Position numbers and translations under genes: made by a program
Shown: piece by piece, positions 26,201-33,662 of the stretch
How the letters are laid out: each line of letters begins with the position of its first letter
How positions within the stretch are numbered: position 1 is the stretch's first letter
Assembly (NCBI RefSeq): GCF_009765785.1
Contig: NZ_LMUT01000002.1
Span: forward strand, 157,500 to 221,499
Direction: 5' to 3'
Source of the DNA: Granulicella sp. L46
Lineage (GTDB): Bacteria > Acidobacteriota > Terriglobia > Terriglobales > Acidobacteriaceae
DNA: 64,000 nucleotides
Notes under the pieces: model-generated
Databases searched by the model: none
The model's input: the letters and a program-made list of their open reading frames with translations, nothing else
Told to the model about the DNA's origin: nothing

Positions 26201-26582
26201 CAAAGAACATCGGCTTGCCCAGCACCAAATCTTCCGGCTGCTTCACGTACGGAAAGATCTGCTCATCCGGCTGCTTGGTGCAACCCGCCAACCCCGCCAA
26301 CGCAAAACTCGCGCCCATCACCTTCAGGAATCCACGCCGCGAAACAGAATCGACCCACTCACCGGCCGAAGCCTGCCGAGGAAACTCCTCCTGCATCAAC
26401 TCCTGAAACGCCGGCGTATCGGCCAACTCATCCAGGCTCTTCCAATAGCGCTTACCGCTCTTGCCGTCGAGCTTCGCCCGCACCTCGGCCAAAGTCATCT
26501 TCGCCGGCGCAATCGCCGTCACCACCTGCGCCTGTTTCTCTCCTGCCATCGCCTGCTCGATTTCCATTCGTGTCTCGTTCAT
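23283..26582 (-). CDS. actB: Alternative Complex III subunit ActB (molybdopterin-enzyme-like plus iron-sulfur domain)
   Basis: A very large periplasmic subunit, 1099 residues. A twin-arginine signal (SRRGFLKVMGASFALAGLAG) begins about residue 80, followed by a molybdopterin-oxidoreductase-like domain that in ACIII is thought to lack the molybdenum cofactor. An Ala-rich linker (about 545-590) comes next, and then a ferredoxin-type domain (about 860-1070) with four Cys groups (CVGCNACVVSC, CQHCESAGCEQVCP, CVGTRYCSNNCP, CSYC...CQQACP). These would hold three [4Fe-4S] and one [3Fe-4S] cluster. The ATG at 26582 overlaps the actA TGA (ATGA) and has GAGG 8 bases upstream, so it is preferred over the GTG at 26591. 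Confidence 0.94.
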   Translation of the reverse strand: MNETRMEIEQAMAGEKQAQVVTAIAPAKMTLAEVRAKLDGKSGKRYWKSLDELADTPAFQELMQEEFPRQASAGEWVDSVSRRGFLKVMGASFALAGLAGCTKQPDEQIFPYVKQPEDLVLGKPMFFATAHPFPTGAIPVLVKSDAFRPIKLEGNPEHPIVKGKSDGFTQASLLDLYDPDRSQFPRFRGEQAGFNEFQEQFAKAVAGTKTGEGVVFLSETVTSPTLAGQWKAVQAKYPQAKLVQYEPVNQDAGRAASKAAFGDYYDTQYKLEDADVILALDADFLGGIGFPGFLPMSAAWAERHRFDKDKPMNRLYVVETAPTVTGFKAEHRLALKPSEIDQFANALTGGNSTLSNPEAQKFLAAVTADIKKSGGRFAVIVGPGSSQAAHAAALTVNGSQGAVGKTVFYTETVVPMPSEHVSDLKALVADMNAGKVQWLVMLGVNPLYNAPVDLAFEVAFNKVPNSVHLGSHVDETGFYSTWHINKAHYLESWSDARAYDGTISIVQPMIEPLYAGKSAHDVLQTLLDPSVSAYDVVLANAKTYLTGGGAAATSAAAPAAGAAKGATSVSPDQASKAALGLAAANTPFELAWRKALHDGWVANTAFTPKTLGAPKGGTTTPATAGTGIEISFKPDSSVYDGRYANNGWLQELPRQVTSMSWDNAALMNMDLMGKLGIEENEAIELTLNGRKIITPVLMSPGHPNDVVTVQLGSGRRAEAGRVAAGVGFNAYSLRTTDGPLSASGLTIARGHGTYDLCVTKVHNIEHRGAYAQRDLEHPLSDKDGTYSLAGHEAMERSIIRYATYEEAMKNPDFAHTGTKDSNGTLVNKVGYNPQGEAVPHEESFWPDNWRYDHIEEVSAGKVLQNKWGMSIDLNSCVGCNACVVSCYAENNIAVVGREQVKIGRIMQWMRIDTYFEGDLHAPSAHFQPMLCQHCESAGCEQVCPVGATVHTPEGINTMVYNRCVGTRYCSNNCPYKVRRFNFLLYSDYDTESLKFMRNPDVSVRSRGVMEKCSYCIQRIEAVKIEADKNNRAIEDGEILTACQQACPTDAIVFGNLNDPKSRVVQRKAEERDYQVLADLNYRPRTTYTAGVINPNAELA

Positions 26583-27445
26583 CGGTGGCACACCTCACAG
26601 CTGGACAGCTCGTTGGCCGTGCGAATGTGGTACTGCTTCATCAAATAATGTCCCAGCTCTTCCTGGCTGGTGAACTTCACGTAATTGATCGGCATGGGAA
26701 TAACTGGAGCGTTCGCGACCGTCTGTACGCCGCCGGGCCCGGTGGGAATCCCAACCGGATTCGTCATTTGCGCCAGGTGCGGATTGTTTGACGCCGGATC
26801 GCTGTTCACGCATCCCAGCTGCTGTGCCGTCGGCCCCGACGTTCCGTTCGGTGCGCACCACACCGGCTTGTCCGTCGAAGGCGCGGCCCACGCCATGTTG
26901 TAGATCTCGGAGGTCGGCCGCAAATTCACCGAAGGATTGCGATGGCAGTTCAAACACCACTCCATCTGCAGCGAATTCTGCTCATACATCAGCGGCATCT
27001 CGTCCACGCGTCCATGACAACTCGCGCAGCCAATGCCCTTGTTCACATGAATCTCATGATTGAAATACACAAAGTCCGGCAGGTCATGCACCTTGATCCA
27101 CTGCAACGACGCCCCTGTCGCCCAGCTCTGCCGCACCGGCTCCAACAACTGCGCATTCGTCCAGATCTGCGAATGGCAATTCATACAAGTCTTCGTCGGC
27201 GGGATGCCCGCGTACGAGCTCTTCTCCACCGACACATGACAATACTGACACTGCAGCCCCAGCCCTTCGACATGGTGCTTGTGGCTGAAAGGTACCGGCT
27301 GGTCCGGACGCTGTCCTTGCCTGGTCACCCACGGCGACCGCTGCAAGCTGTTCAGCGTCACCCCGAGTGCGATGACAATCAAGCCCGACAGCACCAGGCT
27401 TGCGCGAGCCAGGGCATTTGAGCTGCGGTCAAATACTTGCGCCAT
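26579..27445 (-). CDS. actA: Alternative Complex III subunit ActA (pentahaem cytochrome c)
   Basis: 288 residues with an N-terminal membrane anchor (ALARASLVLSGLIVIALGV) and five haem-binding motifs: CQYCH, CMNCH, CASCH, CLNCH and CEVCH. The last lies three residues from the end. ActA is the multihaem electron-transfer subunit of ACIII. It is the first gene of the operon, with a leader of about 125 nt behind the promoter at 27579-27618. Confidence 0.95.
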   Translation of the reverse strand: MAQVFDRSSNALARASLVLSGLIVIALGVTLNSLQRSPWVTRQGQRPDQPVPFSHKHHVEGLGLQCQYCHVSVEKSSYAGIPPTKTCMNCHSQIWTNAQLLEPVRQSWATGASLQWIKVHDLPDFVYFNHEIHVNKGIGCASCHGRVDEMPLMYEQNSLQMEWCLNCHRNPSVNLRPTSEIYNMAWAAPSTDKPVWCAPNGTSGPTAQQLGCVNSDPASNNPHLAQMTNPVGIPTGPGGVQTVANAPVIPMPINYVKFTSQEELGHYLMKQYHIRTANELSSCEVCHR

Positions 27446-27811
27446 GAATCCGTTCCTGCTTCCTCTGCGTCAGAAAACCACTGTTGAGGTTGATGACTTC
27501 GTCTTTGCGGGTGGGCTACTGCGACTCATATCGGCCGAGATTTGTACTGCCTGCGGCCACTAGTTTTTTCAAAATTTGAGTATAGCAGCCGCAAATAAAA
27601 GATGTGACCTCTATCACTTCACGTCGATCAGAACTGAGCAAATTTGGTCGCTTATCGATCAAACATTGCGCCCCATCCAAGTTTTTCTTATCCTTTCTTA
27701 CCCCACGCACACCCCCCGCACCTACTTCATAACGTCCTCCCTCGCGCAGAAGTTTCATCACACTCCCTCGTTTCGTCCCACCCACCCGCGCTCTCGCCTA
27801 TCATTCTCCAC
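27446..27811. other. Divergent control region between actA and the AlkA-like gene
   Basis: 366 bp without a credible gene. It drops in GC around 27560-27660 and contains the act promoter with its CRP-like site. The part nearest to the glycosylase gene (27700-27811) is C-rich with no recognisable signal; TTATCGATCA at about 27651-27660 may belong to a promoter for that gene. Confidence 0.6.
27579..27618 (-). promoter_or_regulatory. Promoter of the act-cta operon with CRP/FNR-family operator
   Basis: On the - strand TGCTATACT gives an extended -10 (TATACT, 27584-27579). Upstream stands the palindrome TGTGA-CCTCTA-TCACT (27603-27618), one base from the CRP consensus TGTGA-N6-TCACA. Its centre is about 39-42 bp before the expected start of transcription, the class II position that replaces the -35 element. 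No good -35 hexamer is present, which fits activator dependence. The sequence match is seen; the regulator is inferred. Confidence 0.6.
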
Positions 27812-28528
27812 ATGCCCCGCCGCACCGGTCCCACCCGCAAGCTCCCCTATGATCCCGTCGAGGCTGCCGCCGCCCTCTCCGCCGCCGACCCCAAACTCGC
27901 CCGGCTCATTGACCGCGCCGGCCCCCCAACGTTTCGCCTCGCCGCCAACCAGTCCCCCTTCGAAGCCCTCACCGAATCCATCATCTATCAGCAGCTTCAC
28001 GGCAAAGCCGCCGCCGCCATCCACGCCCGCCTGATCGCCGGCTTCCAGCCAATGCCCACACTCTCGCCCATCCACCCCACTCCCCAGCAGATCCTTGACG
28101 CCCCCACCCAGGAACTCCGCGCTGCCGGCCTTTCCGCCAACAAGACCCTCGCCCTCCGCGACCTCGCCGCCAAAACCCTCGACGGCACCGTCCCCACCCT
28201 GGCCCGCATTCGCCGCATGTCCGACCAGGCCATCATCGACCACCTCACCCAGGTCAGGGGCATCGGCAAGTGGACCGTCGAGATGATGCTCATCTTCCGC
28301 CTCGGCCGCCCCGACGTCTTTCCCACCACCGACTACGGCGTCCGAAAAGGCTTCGCCCTCACCTTCCAGGGCCTCAAGCCCTCCGCCAAGGTCACCCCAG
28401 ACCTCTTACCGAAGCCCGACGTCATGGAGCGCCGCGCAAAGAAATGGATTCCCTGGCGCTCCGTCGCCAGCTGGTACCTCTGGCGGGCCTGCGACCTCGC
28501 CGCAGGCAAGCCGCAGCAACCGGAATAA
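27812..28528 (+). CDS. DNA-3-methyladenine glycosylase II (AlkA/HhH-GPD superfamily)
   Basis: Removes alkylated bases from DNA for base-excision repair. 238 residues, all of it the HhH-GPD fold. The helix-hairpin-helix lies at VRGIGKWTVEMMLIF and the catalytic Asp in TTDYGVRKG. No AlkA N-terminal domain and no iron-sulfur Cys set is present, so it is of the short alkylpurine-glycosylase type. Start ATG 27812; longer in-frame starts only add Pro/His/Ser-rich non-conserved sequence. Confidence 0.88.
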   Translation: MPRRTGPTRKLPYDPVEAAAALSAADPKLARLIDRAGPPTFRLAANQSPFEALTESIIYQQLHGKAAAAIHARLIAGFQPMPTLSPIHPTPQQILDAPTQELRAAGLSANKTLALRDLAAKTLDGTVPTLARIRRMSDQAIIDHLTQVRGIGKWTVEMMLIFRLGRPDVFPTTDYGVRKGFALTFQGLKPSAKVTPDLLPKPDVMERRAKKWIPWRSVASWYLWRACDLAAGKPQQPE

Positions 28529-28599
28529 CATCCCCCACCGTACCCCCGCACCTTCAAGCCTCAACTGTTTAGTTTCATAGGCGATAATGGGGTCAACCT

Positions 28600-29943
28600 A
28601 TGCAGCGAGTCGCCTCAAAGAGCCTTGTCCGCATCGCCGCGTCCCTAACCCTTCTCATCCTGCTCCTGCTGGCCGGCAGTGAGCTGATCAAGGGCCTGGG
28701 CCCGCCCGACCAGGTGGACTTCAGAGTGTACCTCACGGCTGCCGAGCTGGTTCGCGAGCACAAGGGCGTCCAAATCTACAGTGACGCCGACACCGGCCAG
28801 AACCCCCAGATGCGTTTCGCCACCCCGGGCAGCACATTCCAGCAGACAGCCGCGAGTATCGGCATCCCTCAAGTACGCCTCTACGTCTATCCGCCCACCC
28901 TCGCCGACCTGCTCGTCCCCTTTACCTTCCTCTCGCTGCAACAAGCCAGCGACGCATGGCTCGCCTTCAATATTCTGGCCATCCTTGGCGCCGCCATGCT
29001 GCTCACATGGATGCTCTACGACTCTGTCTTTCACGTAGCCTGCATCGGTTTCTTCATCGGCATCCTATGTTTCCGCGCCAACGGATGGGCCTTTGGCCAG
29101 GGCCAGATCTCGAGCGTCCTGCTCCTGCTTTGGACCGCCGGCATCACCTGCTACGTCAAGGGGTTCAAGCGCACGTCTGCAGCTGCCTTCGCGCTCGCGA
29201 CCGCCATCAAGCTCACGCCGCTGCTCGTGCTTCTCCCCTTCCTCGTCTGGCGCGAAAGTCGCTGGGTCCGCTGGTTTGCCCTCTCGCTCGCCGTCATCTG
29301 CGTCATCCTCTGCCTGGTCAACGGCCCTCAGTCCCTGCTCGACTACACGCTGCACGTCATGCCCCCGATGTCCGCCGGATTCATCTCGGCCTCCAACGTC
29401 TCCCTGCCCTCAGGCTTGCAGCAGCTCTACCTCGGCCTTACCGGCAAAGACTTCACCGCGGAAAACGCGTTCATTCCACACGCAGTCATCTTCGGTTCCA
29501 AGCTCATCGCCGGTGTCATCATGCTCCTCACCCTTATCGGCATCTACCGGCTTGGGCCCCTTCGCTCCATCATGGACCGCGCGAAGATTCTCGCGCTCAT
29601 CGCCCTCCTCTCGCTCTACTGTTCCCCTGTCGCCTGGCGCAGCGCCTACGGCATCGTCTTTCTCGCAGCCTTCTTCCTTTGGAAGGAAGCCTTCGACCGC
29701 GGCATTTCTACGCTCGAGCTACTGCTGCTGGTCCTTTGCACCCTCGAGTTCAGCTTCTTCTTCGACACCCTCTTTCTCCGTTTCACACACGGAGTCCTCC
29801 TGTCCGCGACAGCGCTCCTCGCCCCTGCCTCCGGCTGCCTGCTGATCTTCTACACGCTCCGCAAGATGCGCCTGTCCGAGCATCCTCCGCACTCCATCCC
29901 CATCGTTCACTCGCTCCACCCGCAGCTCCACGAAAGCGCCTGA
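28600..29943 (+). CDS. GT87-type membrane glycosyltransferase (DUF2029)
   Basis: A polyprenyl-phosphate-sugar-dependent glycosyltransferase of the GT-C fold, related to mycobacterial mannosyl/arabinosyltransferases. 447 residues and about ten helices. DFRVYLTAAELV (the Asp loop after helix 1), YVYPPTLADLLVPF and the GQGQISSVLLLLW stretch are typical of DUF2029 proteins. The likely promoter is GATAAT at 28583-28588, just before ATG 28600. It precedes four tandem GT-C-like genes at 64 bp distance and may supply or extend the same glycan. Confidence 0.85.
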   Translation: MQRVASKSLVRIAASLTLLILLLLAGSELIKGLGPPDQVDFRVYLTAAELVREHKGVQIYSDADTGQNPQMRFATPGSTFQQTAASIGIPQVRLYVYPPTLADLLVPFTFLSLQQASDAWLAFNILAILGAAMLLTWMLYDSVFHVACIGFFIGILCFRANGWAFGQGQISSVLLLLWTAGITCYVKGFKRTSAAAFALATAIKLTPLLVLLPFLVWRESRWVRWFALSLAVICVILCLVNGPQSLLDYTLHVMPPMSAGFISASNVSLPSGLQQLYLGLTGKDFTAENAFIPHAVIFGSKLIAGVIMLLTLIGIYRLGPLRSIMDRAKILALIALLSLYCSPVAWRSAYGIVFLAAFFLWKEAFDRGISTLELLLLVLCTLEFSFFFDTLFLRFTHGVLLSATALLAPASGCLLIFYTLRKMRLSEHPPHSIPIVHSLHPQLHESA

Positions 29944-30007
29944 CCAAACCAGCACACCTGCCTTCCGCGGGACGCATCACGGGAACGCACATAACAGAGG
30001 GGGTTCT

Positions 30008-31741
30008 TTGCACGTTATCCGGAGATTCCGCATCCACGCCATCTTCTGCGCCCTGGCCGTACTCCTCTGCGAGCTCATCAGCCATCCATTCGCCGAAATG
30101 GGCATCTCCGACGACGGTCCCTACGTCGTGATGGCCCACACCCTCGCCGCCACCGGCCACATCCTCTACACGGGCTGGGCCGCACCGATGCTTGTCTGGC
30201 AGCTCATCCTCGCCGCCGCCTTCGTCAAGCTCTTCGGCTTCTCCTACTCCGCCGTCCGCATGAGCACCATCCTCATTGCTATCGTCATGGCCTTCGTCCT
30301 GCAGCGAATACTAGTTCGCGCCAACATCTCCGAGCGCAATGCCACATTCGGCACTCTCGCCCTCGTACTCTCGCCCCTCTACCTCGTCCTCTCCGCTACC
30401 TTCCTTACCGACATCACCGGCCTCTTCGCCATCGTCATCTGTCTCTACGGCTGCCTGCGCGCACTGCAATCCGCAACTGATCGTAGTGCCATCGCCTGGC
30501 TCGTCTTCGCCGTGATCACGAACGCCATCTTCGGAACCTCCCGTCAGATCGCATGGCTCGGCATTCTCGTTATGCTGCCGTCCACCCTCTGGCTGCTTCG
30601 CTCGCGCCGCCGAGTGTTCATCGCCGGAGCCATCACCACACTCGGCGGTGTTCTCTTCATCGCCGTTTGCCTGCAATGGCTCAAACACCAGCCTTATTCC
30701 ATACCAGAGCACCTGCTTCCCACCGTCTTTCCCGTCGCGCATACCCTGGGCGAATTCGTTCACACCCTCCTCGACATCCCGTTCCTTCTTCTCCCTCTCT
30801 TCGCGCTTTTTCTTCCCCAGATCCGCAAGAGCCGACCACGCGTCCTCGCAATCATCACCGCCATCTCACTGGTTTATCTCCTACTCGCCTTTCACTTGCG
30901 CTATACGCATCCAGACTTCCTGCTCGAGCCAACTGCAGGCGCTCGCGGCGGGTGGGTCGGCATTCACGGCATTCATGAGGGAACAGACTTGCAGGGCACC
31001 CCTCCCCTCTTCCTTCACACCGGCCTGCAAATCCTGATCACCATCGTCTCCATCGGAGGCCTCCTCGGCCTTTTCGCATCCTTTACCCACTCGCGTACCT
31101 CGGAGCTGCCTTCCCCCACTGACTCTCACCCCGGTGTGTCCTGGAAGCAACTCGCCATCCTTCTCGGTCCATACACGCTTGCCTACACCGTGCTTCTCAT
31201 ACCTCGCGCCACGAACCTGCTCTTTGACCGCTACATGTTGAGTCCACTGGTCGTCATCGTGCTTTGTCTTGTCCGTTACTACCAGGACAAGATCAATCCG
31301 CGCGTTCCCATCGTTGGCGTTCTGCTCGTCGGGGTCATGGCGGCTTTCGGCGTCGTCCTCACCCACAACACATTTGCCTTCTATCGTGCCCGTGTAGCTC
31401 TCGCCGCCGAACTCCATTCCGCCGGCATTCCCGATACCTCAGTCGACAACGGCTGGGAACACAATTTCGACGTCGAGCTTCAGCACTCGAATCACATCAA
31501 CGAAGAAGAGATTGTGCTCCCCGCCGGTGCGTATATCCCAACGCCACCACCGCCGCCCAGCGCCTGCCACGCCTTCTGGTACGACTACACGCCACACATC
31601 CATCCTCTCTACGGCATCTCCTTCGATCCCAACGCCTGCTATGGTCCCGCATCCTTCGCACCGATGCACTACTCCCGTTGGTTGACGCGCACGCCAGGCA
31701 CGCTCTACGTCGTCCGCTACACACCACCTTCCCATCCATGA
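30008..31741 (+). CDS. GT-C-like membrane protein, tandem paralogue 1 of 4
   Basis: 577 residues. It begins at TTG 30008 behind GAGGGGG. The N-terminal helix is followed by a loop with MGISDDGPYVV, an Asp-Asp pair where GT-C enzymes such as the RgtA-D/PMT_2 group have their catalytic acidic residues. About ten further helices follow, then a soluble C-terminal domain of about 90 residues ending in the block HIHPLYGISFDPNACYGP. Probably transfers a sugar from a polyprenyl phosphate carrier on the outer face of the inner membrane; donor and acceptor are unknown. It is visibly homologous along its whole length to the next three genes. It lacks the TTGCTATCCT element found before the other copies. 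Confidence 0.75.
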   Translation: MHVIRRFRIHAIFCALAVLLCELISHPFAEMGISDDGPYVVMAHTLAATGHILYTGWAAPMLVWQLILAAAFVKLFGFSYSAVRMSTILIAIVMAFVLQRILVRANISERNATFGTLALVLSPLYLVLSATFLTDITGLFAIVICLYGCLRALQSATDRSAIAWLVFAVITNAIFGTSRQIAWLGILVMLPSTLWLLRSRRRVFIAGAITTLGGVLFIAVCLQWLKHQPYSIPEHLLPTVFPVAHTLGEFVHTLLDIPFLLLPLFALFLPQIRKSRPRVLAIITAISLVYLLLAFHLRYTHPDFLLEPTAGARGGWVGIHGIHEGTDLQGTPPLFLHTGLQILITIVSIGGLLGLFASFTHSRTSELPSPTDSHPGVSWKQLAILLGPYTLAYTVLLIPRATNLLFDRYMLSPLVVIVLCLVRYYQDKINPRVPIVGVLLVGVMAAFGVVLTHNTFAFYRARVALAAELHSAGIPDTSVDNGWEHNFDVELQHSNHINEEEIVLPAGAYIPTPPPPPSACHAFWYDYTPHIHPLYGISFDPNACYGPASFAPMHYSRWLTRTPGTLYVVRYTPPSHP

Positions 31742-31745
31742 CCGG

Positions 31746-31755
31746 TTGCTATCCT
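31746..31755 (+). promoter_or_regulatory. Extended -10 element TTGCTATCCT (before paralogue 2)
   Basis: TGC-TATCCT fits an extended -10 box. The same ten bases stand between each later pair of genes in this cluster (33593, 35391, 37222). Here it is 68 nt before the TTG start. Confidence 0.5.
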
Positions 31756-31822
31756 GTAAGCGCGATGCAGCCCTCCCACATCGCTTGATCCGCGCAAACC
31801 TTCAACCTTGCCAGGAGGCTCA

Positions 31823-33568
31823 TTGCAACTCGTCCGCAGGTTCCGCATCCCAGCTTTGTTCTGCGCCCTCTGCGTGCTGGTCTGCGAACTCGTCAGCCGT
31901 CCCTACGCCAACATGGGTATCTCCGACGACGGCCCCTACATCCTCATGGCACAGACCCTCGCCTCCACCGGACATATCATCTACAACGGGTGGGCGGCAG
32001 CCATGATTGGCTGGCAACTCTACATCGGCGCTGTTTTCATCAAGCTCTTCGGCTTCTCCTTCACCGCCGTGCGTATGAGCACGCTCTTAGTCTCCCTGGT
32101 AACCGCCTTCCTTCTCCAGCGCAGCCTGGTTCGTTGCGGCATCACTGAACGAAATGCAACCGTCGCCACTCTCGCCTTGGCGCTCTCTCCGCTCTACCTC
32201 TTACTTTCAGTCACCTACATGAGCGACATCTTTGGCCTCTTCGCCATGCTCATCTGTCTTTATGGCTGCCTCCGCGCCCTTCAGGCGACCACAGCCCGCG
32301 CCGCCATCCTCTGGCTTTGTTTCGCTGTCGCGACCAACGCAGTCCTTGGAACCGCACGTCAGATCGCATGGCTCGGCGTTCTCGTCATGGTCCCATCCAC
32401 TCTCTGGGTGCTTCGTTCCCAGCGCCGCGTCGTGATCGCAGGATCCACCGCCACTCTAGCCGGGGCTCTCTTCATCTTTGCCTGCATGCAATGGCTCAAG
32501 CGACAGCCCTACATCCTTCCACCACAACCCCTCCCAGCCCATTTCTCGCTCGGCAGCAGCCTTCTGACGCTGACGGACTTCTTTCTCGCCATTCCTTTCC
32601 TTCTGCTTCCCATCGTCGCCCTCTTCCTCCCCAGCCTTCGCAAGAACCGCCCTGCGGTCATCGCTCTCGTCGCGCTTGTCCTCCTTGGCTATCTATTTCT
32701 TGGTATCTACCCGAGCCATTTGCGTGGAAATTTTCCGCTGGAACCAACCATGGGTGGTGGAGGTAATTGGATCGGCGTGCATGGAATCCACGAAGGTCAT
32801 CAGCTCCACGGAAATCCACCCCTCTTTCTCAACGTACCTGCGCAGGCCTTGATCACCATCATCTCTTTAGGTGGCTTGCTGGCCGTTCTGATTTCCCTGC
32901 TGCATTTTTATAGGCTGCACCGTGATCGCACCATGCCCTCCGTGCAATCCGCCCAGGAAGCTTCGTGGAAACAACTCGGCATACTGCTTGTGCCCTTCGC
33001 CCTCGCGTACACAGCTCTTCTGATTCCACGCACAGCGACGGGCTGGATCTACGATCGCTACACGTTGGAACTAGGCTTGGTCGCCCTGATCTGTCTGGTC
33101 CGCTATTACCAGGAGCAGATTCAACCGCGCATTCCGCTTCTGGGCATCGCCCTGGTTGCGACGATGGCCGTCGTCGGCGTAGCCATCACGCACAATCATT
33201 TTTCGCTGTATCGCGCTCGCGTCGCCCTCGCCGCCGAGCTCCATGCCAACGGAATCCCTGACACGTCGATAGACAACGGCTTCGAGCAGAATTTCATTGT
33301 TGAACTCAAGTCCGCTGACCACATCAATGACCAAACCATCGTGTTCCCCTCCACTGCCTATGTCCCCACACCTCCTCTTCCCGCCGGCACTTGTACGATG
33401 TTCTGGCACGATAAGACCCCCCACATCAATCCAATCTACGGCGTCTCGTTCGACCCCAATGCCTGCTACGGACCCGCACCCTTCGTTCCCGTCCACTACA
33501 CCCGCTGGCTAGCATCCAGCCCCGAAGCGCTCTACGTGATCCGCTATACCCCACCCAACAAACCTTAA
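31823..33568 (+). CDS. GT-C-like membrane protein, tandem paralogue 2 of 4
   Basis: 581 residues. The TTG at 31823 is chosen over the TTG at 31808 because GGAGG (31814-31818) lies right before it and because paralogues 1 and 4 begin at the same point of the protein. Same layout as paralogue 1: N-terminal helix, MGISDDGPYILMAQ loop, conserved YNGWAAAMIGWQLYIGA, about ten helices, and a C-terminal domain with HINPIYGVSFDPNACYGP. The outer loop between about residues 300 and 350 (GNFPLEPTMGGGGNWIGVHG) differs most from the others and may set specificity. Confidence 0.75.
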   Translation: MQLVRRFRIPALFCALCVLVCELVSRPYANMGISDDGPYILMAQTLASTGHIIYNGWAAAMIGWQLYIGAVFIKLFGFSFTAVRMSTLLVSLVTAFLLQRSLVRCGITERNATVATLALALSPLYLLLSVTYMSDIFGLFAMLICLYGCLRALQATTARAAILWLCFAVATNAVLGTARQIAWLGVLVMVPSTLWVLRSQRRVVIAGSTATLAGALFIFACMQWLKRQPYILPPQPLPAHFSLGSSLLTLTDFFLAIPFLLLPIVALFLPSLRKNRPAVIALVALVLLGYLFLGIYPSHLRGNFPLEPTMGGGGNWIGVHGIHEGHQLHGNPPLFLNVPAQALITIISLGGLLAVLISLLHFYRLHRDRTMPSVQSAQEASWKQLGILLVPFALAYTALLIPRTATGWIYDRYTLELGLVALICLVRYYQEQIQPRIPLLGIALVATMAVVGVAITHNHFSLYRARVALAAELHANGIPDTSIDNGFEQNFIVELKSADHINDQTIVFPSTAYVPTPPLPAGTCTMFWHDKTPHINPIYGVSFDPNACYGPAPFVPVHYTRWLASSPEALYVIRYTPPNKP

Positions 33569-33592
33569 CTTCCGCCGCGCTCAGCCTGCCTT

Positions 33593-33602
33593 TTGCTATC
33601 CT
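33593..33602 (+). promoter_or_regulatory. Extended -10 element TTGCTATCCT (before paralogue 3)
   Basis: Exact copy of the element at 31746-31755, here 61 nt before the ATG of the next gene. Confidence 0.5.
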
Positions 33603-33662
33603 GAGGTAGTTTCGCAACCCTCCCGCAACGCCAAACACCGCTGCCTAACGACTCAGGTAACA

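Noticed and set aside
24477-26648. 723-codon open frame on the + strand
   Set aside because: Antisense to actB. The translation is full of Arg, His and Gln with no domain, as expected for the complement of a high-GC gene.
28600-29943. Fifth member of the tandem GT-C paralogues
   Set aside because: It is also a membrane glycosyltransferase but belongs to the GT87/DUF2029 group and lacks the DDGPY loop and the C-terminal SFDPNACYGP block.
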